Assembly (NCBI GenBank): GCA_005882905.1 | Contig: VBBG01000012.1 | Span: 1-5,147 of the forward strand | Origin: Candidatus Bathyarchaeota archaeon | GTDB lineage: Archaea; Thermoproteota; Bathyarchaeia; 40CM-2-53-6 | Reading direction: 5' to 3' | Length of the DNA stretch: 5,147 bases | Part shown: piece by piece, positions 1 to 5,147 of the stretch | Position numbering within the stretch: position 1 is the first letter of the stretch | How the letters are laid out: each line of letters begins with the position of its first letter | Notes under the pieces: generated by a model | Database searches by the model: none | What the model saw: only the letters and a program-made list of their open reading frames with translations | What the model was told of the DNA's origin: nothing | Program-made: the position numbers and the translations under genes

Positions 1-1077
1 CCTGAGATAGTACGCCGACTGCGAACCTACGCAAAGAAGATCGTCAAGTTCGAAGGATCCTCCGGCGAAGCTAGAAGAGCGCGCCGAGAGTTCGAGACCA
101 ACCTCGCGGACCTTGGTATACAGACCCTCTTCAATATCCTAGTCCTCAGACCCAGCATCAGACTGGACATTAAGAGAGGAGTTAGGGTGATATTCCCGCG
201 GGCGTCGCTCGACGTTCCTCTAGCCAATCTATTCTTCATGCGGGACCAACAGGTCACCTCCGACCAGGGGCTGATAGTCGGAAGGATGTCGAAGCCACAG
301 CGACGCATGGAGCCAGTCCTCACTGGAACGATACTCGAAATGGCCGGGGCCAAGATCGCTCACCGAGTGGCTTCCCCTGGAACCTTCGAGGGAGGAGACT
401 TCATCCCAGCAGGCCGATTTGCCATGATTGGAGTCGGAGACAGAACGAACCCTAACGGGGCGAACCAAGTACTCCGACACGGAGTCGGCTTTGAAGAGGT
501 AGCGCTGGTCCACCAGCCAGCCCATCCACTCGTGCCAGGCGACGAGCCGGACCCGATGATCGACATGCACCTAGATACGTACCTAAACTTCCCCGGAAGA
601 GGTGTCGCCGTAGGTTGTGTGCCGCTCCTCAGAGCGGCAAGAGTGGAAGTATACCAGAGGTCAACCCGTGGACGCTACAGGAAGCTGGGTAAGAGTCCCA
701 ACCTCTACGAATACTTGACAGGCAAGGGGTTCCGAATAGTCCCGATAACAACCCTGGAGCAGATGTGCTACGCCTCAAACTTCCTCTGCATCAAAGACCA
801 CAACATTCTCGCCATTGAGGTCGAGAAAATTGTCAAGAAGGTCTTGAAGAACTTAGAGGCAAAGGCAAGATCCGATCCGTACCGCTATCAAGCACTTTTG
901 GAAGAAGCAAAGAGAGACCTCGCCACTCTCAAGAGGTCCGACCAGTTCTTCCCGCACAAGCGAGAGTTCCAAGAACTTTCTATCGAAGTCACATCGCTAC
1001 AGCTCCAGGAGATAACGGGAGGATACGGAGGTATCCGATGCATGACCTGCGTCCTCAACCGCAAACCTTCAAACTAG
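1..1077 (+). CDS. arcA: Arginine deiminase, 5'-truncated by the window edge
   Basis: The enzyme hydrolyses L-arginine to L-citrulline and ammonia in the cytoplasm, the first step of the arginine deiminase pathway. The frame is open from base 1, so the gene begins upstream; 358 residues plus a TAG stop are visible. A GTG at 187 is internal, because family-like sequence lies on both sides of it. Family motifs in order (visible numbering): PLANLFFMRDQ (about 73-83), matching the PLPNxxFTRDP region; FEGGD (129-133), carrying the substrate-binding Asp; GVGDRT (144-149), where many relatives have GxxERT; MHLDT (189-193), with catalytic His190 and Asp192; and GGYGGIRCM (340-348), with nucleophile Cys347. 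Residues about 273-321 are a Lys/Glu-rich, probably helical stretch that bacterial enzymes lack as far as I recall. The start of carbamate kinase 12 bases downstream supports the catabolic role. Bacterial enzymes are near 410 residues, so some N-terminal residues are missing here. The deiminase assignment is firm; strict arginine specificity is inferred. Confidence 0.92.
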   Translation, partial: PEIVRRLRTYAKKIVKFEGSSGEARRARREFETNLADLGIQTLFNILVLRPSIRLDIKRGVRVIFPRASLDVPLANLFFMRDQQVTSDQGLIVGRMSKPQRRMEPVLTGTILEMAGAKIAHRVASPGTFEGGDFIPAGRFAMIGVGDRTNPNGANQVLRHGVGFEEVALVHQPAHPLVPGDEPDPMIDMHLDTYLNFPGRGVAVGCVPLLRAARVEVYQRSTRGRYRKLGKSPNLYEYLTGKGFRIVPITTLEQMCYASNFLCIKDHNILAIEVEKIVKKVLKNLEAKARSDPYRYQALLEEAKRDLATLKRSDQFFPHKREFQELSIEVTSLQLQEITGGYGGIRCMTCVLNRKPSN

Positions 1078-1089
1078 GGCCGTAATCCA

Positions 1090-2028
1090 ATGAAGGTTCT
1101 AGTAAGCCTAGGCGGCAACGCCATCCTCCAGCACGGCCAGAAAGGAACAGCAGAACAGCAGGCCACAAACGTTCAGAACACGGCCAAGCATCTAGCACGC
1201 CTCCTTCGGCGAGGCGAGAAGATTACCATCACGCATGGGAATGGCCCACAGGTGGGCAACATTCTCCTCCAGAATGAGATCGCGAAGGACACTCTTCCAC
1301 CAATGCCCCTCGACGTGTGTGGAGCAGAGAGTCAAGGAATGGTAGGTTACATGCTACAGAGAGCAATGCGCACAGAGCTAGACGCCGACGGGCCAAACCT
1401 GCCCGTGACGACTCTCATAACACAGACACTAGTAGACGCGGAGGATCCCGCGTTCAAGAACCCTACAAAGCCTGTGGGACCATTCTACACCGCCACCGAG
1501 TCTTCGGACTTGGAACGATTGAAAGGATGGCAGATGATCAGCGACAGTGGACGAGGCTACCGAAGAGTCGTCCCCTCTCCAACCCCACTGGACATACTGG
1601 AAAAAGAGACGATTATCCGATTATACGAAGCAGGGACTGTAGTCATTAGTGCTGGTGGTGGAGGGGTTCCAGTCATCAGAGACAAAGACGGCATGCTGAG
1701 AGGCGTTGAAGCAGTCCTGGACAAGGATAGAACCGCAGCCCTCCTCGCCAAGATCGTCGGAGTGGAGACCTTGCTGATTCTGACAGACGTAGAGAAGGTA
1801 TCCATCAACTATGGCAAACCCGATCAACGAGGACTTGACAGAATGACTGTCCGAGAGTGCAGAAGGTATCTTGATGAAGGCCAGTTTCCCGCGGGGAGCA
1901 TGGGTCCCAAGATCGAGAGTGCAATTAGCTTCCTGACAGGCGCAGGGAAGAGAAGGGCAATCATCTCCTCGCTCGAAAGCGCGGAAGAGGCACTCAATGG
2001 AACGGCCGGGACTACAATCATAAACTGA
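1090..2028 (+). CDS. arcC: Carbamate kinase
   Basis: The protein transfers the phosphate of carbamoyl phosphate to ADP, giving ATP and carbamate, the energy-yielding last step of arginine fermentation. It is a cytoplasmic member of the amino-acid kinase fold and normally a dimer. At 312 residues it has the usual full length. Visible motifs: SLGGNAI (6-12) at the N-terminal phosphate loop; HGNGPQVG (49-56); NPTKPVGPFY (124-133); GYRRVVPSPTP (156-166); SAGGGGVPVI (187-196); the nucleotide-site DKDRTAALLA (211-220); LTDVEKV (231-237); and GSMGPKIESA (269-278), with the conserved Lys274. The ATG 12 bases after the arcA stop puts the LGGN motif at the expected distance from the N terminus. No clear Shine-Dalgarno precedes it, so translation may be coupled to arcA or rely on an archaeal weak-leader mode. 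In some organisms carbamate kinase works in purine or allantoin breakdown; the adjacent deiminase argues for arginine here. No damage is seen. Confidence 0.97.
   Translation: MKVLVSLGGNAILQHGQKGTAEQQATNVQNTAKHLARLLRRGEKITITHGNGPQVGNILLQNEIAKDTLPPMPLDVCGAESQGMVGYMLQRAMRTELDADGPNLPVTTLITQTLVDAEDPAFKNPTKPVGPFYTATESSDLERLKGWQMISDSGRGYRRVVPSPTPLDILEKETIIRLYEAGTVVISAGGGGVPVIRDKDGMLRGVEAVLDKDRTAALLAKIVGVETLLILTDVEKVSINYGKPDQRGLDRMTVRECRRYLDEGQFPAGSMGPKIESAISFLTGAGKRRAIISSLESAEEALNGTAGTTIIN
1198..1216 (+). other. Intragenic hairpin with C(UUCG)G loop in arcC
   Basis: The arms CGCCTC (1198-1203) and GAGGCG (1211-1216) are perfectly complementary. Between them C1204 and G1209 can close a TTCG tetraloop, leaving C1210 as a single bulge. 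In RNA, C(UUCG)G is an exceptionally stable loop. The stretch codes for Arg-Leu-Leu-Arg-Arg-Gly-Glu near the start of carbamate kinase, so it could arise from codon choice alone. The structure is seen in the sequence; any effect on arcC translation or mRNA processing is inference. Confidence 0.35.
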
Positions 2029-2080
2029 TTCTTCTACGAAGGTCCAAATCGTTTTCCGGGGAAGACGCAGTGCCCAGGTC

Positions 2081-2100
2081 TGGGTTACATGGTTAACCCG
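2081..2100. terminator. Possible hairpin terminator between convergent genes
   Basis: GGGTTA (2082-2087) and TAACCC (2094-2099) form a perfect 6-bp stem around a 6-base loop, extendable by a T-G wobble at 2081/2100. It lies in the 89-base gap between the stops of arcC and the stress-protein gene, where transcripts from both strands must end. No long T-tract follows on either strand; the nearest is TTTT at 2052-2055, on the arcC side of the stem. It is therefore not a classic intrinsic terminator, and archaea mostly terminate on T-runs without hairpins. It could also be an mRNA 3'-end stabiliser or a protein-binding dyad. The rest of the gap shows nothing recognisable. Confidence 0.3.
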
Positions 2101-2117
2101 AAACTGGCTCGGAGGAA

Positions 2118-2666
2118 TTATCTAGTGCCCAAGTTCAAGTGCGCTTGCTGAGAGGCAACGATCGACTCCCAATCCGAGCTGTTGGACTCTCCACCACCCT
2201 TGACCACCATTACTGACCGCGAACACTTGTGCACGACTCTCTCAGACACGCTGCCGAGGACAAGGCCCCCGACGCCTCCGAGTCCGCGGTTTCCGACAAT
2301 GACGAGGTCAGCTTTCAAATGGTCTGCGGCGCCGCATATTGAATCAACAGGATTACCCGACAAGGTTTGCAGGCGGATCCTTATCCCGGCAGGATTGTAT
2401 CTGTAGACAGGCTCGCTTGGATTGTTGGATTCAACGGAGATTCCTTTCTTCGGAAAATGCTTGAAGATCAATTCTCGATGAAAACTCGCAATTCGATTTC
2501 GCTCCTCGTCAATGCTGAACTTCCTCATTGGGTCCGGGTCCAGAACGGTCAGTATGACCAGCTCAGTTCGGAGTAGAGCGGCAAGCTCGGCGGCTCTGCC
2601 GATTACCGAATGAGCGTTGCGTGACTGGTCAATGGCAGCGAGGATGGTACGCATTCCAGCATTCAT
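2118..2666 (-). CDS. Universal stress protein (UspA family), ATP-binding type
   Basis: This is a cytoplasmic single-domain universal stress protein, a family that binds ATP and supports survival under starvation, redox or energy stress; the client process is unknown. From the ATG at 2666 it has 182 residues: MRTILAAIDQS (5-15) as first strand with adenine-contacting Asp13, an amphipathic helix, LVILTVLDPD (36-45), SGNPVDSI (104-111), then LVIVGNRG. The nucleotide signature G-x2-G-x9-G-S is exact: Gly125, Gly128, Gly138, Ser139, followed by SVMVVK (151-156). A polar tail of about 26 residues follows the fold, so it is longer than the usual 140-160. The start is uncertain. ATGs at 2654, 2666 and 2696 are in frame, all with weak upstream signals; 2654 places strand one at residue 1. 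The frame stays open upstream to 3005, but that extension shows no usp-like sequence. The gene converges on arcC, with an 89-base gap. Its role beside arginine and nucleotide genes is not evident. Confidence 0.85.
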   Translation of the reverse strand: MNAGMRTILAAIDQSRNAHSVIGRAAELAALLRTELVILTVLDPDPMRKFSIDEERNRIASFHRELIFKHFPKKGISVESNNPSEPVYRYNPAGIRIRLQTLSGNPVDSICGAADHLKADLVIVGNRGLGGVGGLVLGSVSERVVHKCSRSVMVVKGGGESNSSDWESIVASQQAHLNLGTR

Positions 2667-3059
2667 CTCAAACCAGCCTAGAATTATTCCTGTCATAACC
2701 CGGAATCGGTAATCACAGTGACAAAGCACACGTAAAGTGATCTCCCTTGGTTTGCTGATTGTGTCCGAATACGAGCCGCGTGCTGGACTGTTGCGGTCGA
2801 TAGTTCGTCTGTCAGACATCAGGAGCCATGTTAGGCGAGTGAACGTTCTGCGGAGGCGAAACAGGGCGTTTCTGGTCATAGGCTGGTATTTCGGAAGGTT
2901 CGAGCTTCTGACCGGAATCGTCTTTCTCGGTGCGGCCGCCGCGATCTTCGCCCTCTCCGATAGGAGAAGAACAGCGAAGGTTCTGAGGAGCGCGTGGACC
3001 TCCAACCCCTAATCCTCGATCCTCAAGAGATCCAGCGAAGGCAGTGAAACGCGGCGAGT
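2667..3059. other. Region of about 390 bases between usp and nrdJ with no recognised gene
   Basis: This stretch separates the stress-protein start from the nrdJ stop. It must hold the usp promoter, but no convincing archaeal BRE/TATA pair is visible. The nearest AT-rich candidates are GAATTATTC (2681-2689, an odd-centred dyad) and CTTTACGT on the minus strand (2733-2740). A perfect small dyad TCACAGTGA lies at 2713-2721 and could be an operator. From 2737 to 3012 both strands are open, discussed under the putative small gene. From 3013 to 3059 I see nothing. No tRNA or other RNA fold is apparent. Confidence 0.5.
2737..3012 (+). CDS. Putative small protein with one hydrophobic segment, doubtful
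   Basis: A GTG-initiated frame of 91 residues ends in TAA; an in-frame TGA at 2719-2721 lies just upstream, so no longer version starts earlier. I do not recognise the product. The N-terminal part is short and hydrophobic (ISLGLLIVS), followed by an arginine-rich middle (about 24-43). A hydrophobic stretch (about 45-74) then contains FLVIGWYFG and FELLTGIVFLGAAAAIFAL, followed by SDRRR. It could be a one- or two-pass membrane protein with positively charged flanks. First codon positions are modestly purine-rich, somewhat more than in the antisense frame, which weakly favours this strand. Against it: no Shine-Dalgarno, a GTG start, no known family, and a minus-strand frame open through the same bases that shares third codon positions. 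It could be chance, a decayed gene remnant or a lineage-specific small gene. Confidence 0.28.
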   Translation: MISLGLLIVSEYEPRAGLLRSIVRLSDIRSHVRRVNVLRRRNRAFLVIGWYFGRFELLTGIVFLGAAAAIFALSDRRRTAKVLRSAWTSNP

Positions 3060-5147
3060 CTATCCGATTACGCAGGTGGACCAGCTGCACTCGAGACATT
3101 TGTAACATGCTTCCTGAAAGGCTAGGTGTGGGCTACCGCAGACCGGACACTTTGTGAACTCAAGCCCCACCCTCTCGGGACTAGGGGCAGTCTGTCCCGG
3201 TTTTTCGATTCCTGCTCCTGAGTCGCGAGTCATTTCTCTTGACACCTTGATACCGAGTTTGCTCATCATATCGAGAGTGCGGTTCGGTGTTGAGGCCAGA
3301 TACCTGTTCAGGCGCTGTGTCGGTGTCTTGAGTACCTGTTCGCCCTTCGACGTGTCTCGATAGATCGTTACTCCTCTCAGGCCTATCTTGTATGCGAAGA
3401 TGTAGGCGTTTTCCACGTCTTCCACTGAAGTCCATGAAGGCATGTTGATAGTCTTGCTCACAGCGGCGCTGATCCACTTCTGCATCTCATACTGTGCCCG
3501 TATGTGGTCCCACCAGGGAATATCGTATGCTACGAGAAAGACCTGCTTGAACCGCTCAGGGGCGGCTTCCAGTCCTTGGAGCGAACCCCCGTTGTCGGAT
3601 ATTCTCTTCAAGACTGTCTTTTCGTAGGAGGTGTCGGTGCCGAACTGTCGTTCAAACTCCGGGTCGACATAGTAGAAGCTGCCCACGGTAACATGCTTCT
3701 CGAAGACGATTGCGAACTGTGGCTCTAGGCCGGACGAGGTGTCGGCTATCATCGAGATGCTTCCCGTGGGAGCTATCGTCACATTATGGCAGTTTCTTGT
3801 CCCGTTCTTCTTCACCTCATCAGCTAGGCTGTTCCAGTCGAGGGTCCACCATTCTTTATGCCGGAAGCCCTCCAACGGGAGTTTACCTTCCGCGTAGGAG
3901 GAGTTGTTGAGGAGGGGGAATTCGCCTCGCGCCTTTGATAGTTGCACTGATGTTTTGATGGAGTGGTATGCGAGGAATTCTACGATTCTGCTCATCATCG
4001 CGAAGCCTTCCTCGCTGTTGCACGGTATCCCTAGCGCGTAGAGTAGGTCGGCCAGGCCCATTAGGCCAAGTCCAATTCTGCGCGTTGACTTTGAGACTTT
4101 CTCGATCTCCTCGATTGGGAAATTGTTGAGGTCGATCACATTGTCTAGGAAACGCGTTGCCACGCCGATTGCTTTCTCCAGCTCGTCCCAGTCAATCATA
4201 GCCTTGCCGTCCTCTCGTCTTACGAATGCGTAGATGTTGAGGGAACCTAGGTTGCAGGACTCGTATGGATACATGGGCTCCTCGCCGCAGGGATTAACAC
4301 ATCTGATGTCTCCCCAGTAATTCCTCAACGGGTTGTCGGCGTTGATGTTGTCGAGGAAGAGGGCTCCCGGATCAGCTGTCTCCCAGGCCATCCGGGCGAT
4401 ATCATGCAGTAGCTGCTTGGGGTCCACTTCCTTCCAGACGGACCCGTCTCGCCGGTTGGTCAGCAGCCACGGCCTACCCGTTTCGTAGTGGTCCCAGAAC
4501 TCGCGAGGGATCAGTACTGAGATGTTGAAGTTCTCAAACTGTCTCGTCTCGCGCTTTGACCTGATGAACTTCTCCACATCAGGATGGGACGCTTCGAGGA
4601 TTCCCATGTTCGCACCCCGTCTCTTCCCTCCCTGCCTCACCACATCCGTTACCGTGTCTATGATGCGCATGAATGAGACTGGTCCCGAGGCAATTCCTGA
4701 TGTGGAGGCGACCCTGTCGCCTTCAGGCCTAAGGGGGGAATAGTTGATTCCTATCCCGCCTCCCGACTTGAATATGAGGGCCGCTTGTTCTGCAGACTTC
4801 ATTATCGACTCCATGCTGTCGGCGATTGGTAGCACGAAGCAGGCGCTTAGCTGGCCCAGCTGAGCACCGGCGTTGAACAAGGTCGGGCTGTTCGGCAGGA
4901 ACTTCCTCTCTACCATTAGAGAATAATACTCTCGATACTCAGCGAAGTGGTCTTCAAAGTCTCCACTTTCAAGCTTTTGGACAAGCTCGTTCCACGAGAG
5001 CCGCATCTTGCCATCATCGTTCAGCTCTCTCCAGAGATGATGCAACCTTCCCAGGTGATGCCTGTTCCAGGTGACCTCGAAGCTTTCACTCGGATTCTTT
5101 CCTAGGCCAAGCTTGCCCTCGAGTGGAGCAGGGTCGAATTTCTCAAC
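3060..5147 (-). CDS. nrdJ: Adenosylcobalamin-dependent (class II) ribonucleotide reductase, 5' end beyond the window
   Basis: It reduces ribonucleotides to deoxyribonucleotides for DNA synthesis, using a thiyl radical generated from coenzyme B12 and so needing no oxygen. The frame is open to base 5147; 695 residues plus a TAG stop are visible. A TTG at 5045 is internal. In visible numbering: FLPNSPTLFNAG (83-94); LSACFVLP with redox Cys103; KSGGGIGINYS (127-137); RQGGKRRGANMG (171-182); NPCGEEP with Asn285, radical Cys287 and Glu289; YESCNLGSLNI with second redox Cys298; APTGSI (459-464). The C terminus carries CPVC (667-670), Cys681, Cys684, then CSWSTC (687-692), the cysteine module that re-reduces the active site in B12-type enzymes. 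This tail and the lack of any recognisable class I features support class II. No intein interrupts the visible conserved sites. An N-terminal ATP-cone, if present, lies outside the window, so allosteric control cannot be judged. The promoter is off the right edge. Confidence 0.95.
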   Translation of the reverse strand, partial: VEKFDPAPLEGKLGLGKNPSESFEVTWNRHHLGRLHHLWRELNDDGKMRLSWNELVQKLESGDFEDHFAEYREYYSLMVERKFLPNSPTLFNAGAQLGQLSACFVLPIADSMESIMKSAEQAALIFKSGGGIGINYSPLRPEGDRVASTSGIASGPVSFMRIIDTVTDVVRQGGKRRGANMGILEASHPDVEKFIRSKRETRQFENFNISVLIPREFWDHYETGRPWLLTNRRDGSVWKEVDPKQLLHDIARMAWETADPGALFLDNINADNPLRNYWGDIRCVNPCGEEPMYPYESCNLGSLNIYAFVRREDGKAMIDWDELEKAIGVATRFLDNVIDLNNFPIEEIEKVSKSTRRIGLGLMGLADLLYALGIPCNSEEGFAMMSRIVEFLAYHSIKTSVQLSKARGEFPLLNNSSYAEGKLPLEGFRHKEWWTLDWNSLADEVKKNGTRNCHNVTIAPTGSISMIADTSSGLEPQFAIVFEKHVTVGSFYYVDPEFERQFGTDTSYEKTVLKRISDNGGSLQGLEAAPERFKQVFLVAYDIPWWDHIRAQYEMQKWISAAVSKTINMPSWTSVEDVENAYIFAYKIGLRGVTIYRDTSKGEQVLKTPTQRLNRYLASTPNRTLDMMSKLGIKVSREMTRDSGAGIEKPGQTAPSPERVGLEFTKCPVCGSPHLAFQEACYKCLECSWSTCVIG

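Noticed and set aside
187..189. GTG as the start of arginine deiminase
   Set aside because: The frame is open back to base 1 and deiminase-like sequence precedes the GTG; starting here would remove an N-terminal part of the fold.
229..570. Antisense frames across arcA
   Set aside because: They lie opposite well-conserved deiminase motifs and encode no recognisable domain; they are shadows.
2041..2060. GGTCCAAATC, resembling a tRNA T-arm
   Set aside because: No matching stem arms, anticodon arm or acceptor stem can be drawn around it.
2111..2151. GGAGG followed by GTG and an eight-codon plus-strand frame resembling the start of a small zinc protein (KFKCAC)
   Set aside because: It stops after eight codons and mostly overlaps the 3' end of the stress-protein gene in antisense; chance is the simplest explanation.
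2812..3108. Minus-strand frame of 98 residues overlapping the 3' end of nrdJ
   Set aside because: It runs out of frame through the conserved cysteine tail of nrdJ, shows no recognisable domain and has low-complexity charged composition typical of a shadow frame.
5043..5045. TTG as the start of nrdJ
   Set aside because: The frame continues without a stop to the right window edge, so the TTG is a leucine codon and the gene is simply truncated.
3060..5147. Intein within nrdJ
   Set aside because: Archaeal reductase genes often carry inteins, but all visible conserved sites (LSACF, NPCGE, APTGS) are contiguous and no splicing blocks are seen.

Overview
The window reads as a piece of an archaeal chromosome with moderate G+C, densely coded. 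The archaeal call is an inference. It rests on heavy AGA/AGG arginine use, weak or absent Shine-Dalgarno sequences, an arginine deiminase of unusual build, and a vitamin-B12-dependent ribonucleotide reductase. An anaerobic or facultative member of the Thermoproteota (for example a Bathyarchaeia- or Nitrososphaeria-like lineage) would fit, but no marker here fixes the lineage.

The left part (1-2028, + strand) is a two-gene unit. The 3' portion of an arginine deiminase gene (arcA, cut by the window's left edge) is followed 12 bases later by a complete carbamate kinase gene (arcC). They supply the first and last steps of the arginine deiminase pathway: arginine to citrulline plus ammonia, and carbamoyl phosphate plus ADP to ATP. 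The linking enzyme, a catabolic ornithine transcarbamylase, is not in the window. If encoded nearby it must lie upstream of position 1.

The middle (2029-3059) starts with an 89-base convergent gap that holds a compact hairpin. Next comes a minus-strand universal stress protein with an intact ATP-binding signature. Beyond its start lie about 390 bases with no recognised gene. The best candidate there is a plus-strand frame (2737-3012) that could encode a 91-residue, arginine-rich protein with one hydrophobic segment; this is uncertain.

The right part (3060-5147, - strand) is most of a class II (adenosylcobalamin-dependent) ribonucleotide reductase, NrdJ, with its N terminus beyond the right edge. 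Its active-site and C-terminal cysteines are intact and no intein is visible. Together the genes suggest a cell able to gain ATP from arginine and to make deoxynucleotides without oxygen. I see no mobile element, CRISPR array, RNA gene or defence system. The most unusual points are the charged, probably helical insertion in the deiminase just before its catalytic cysteine, and the unassigned small frame between the stress protein and nrdJ.
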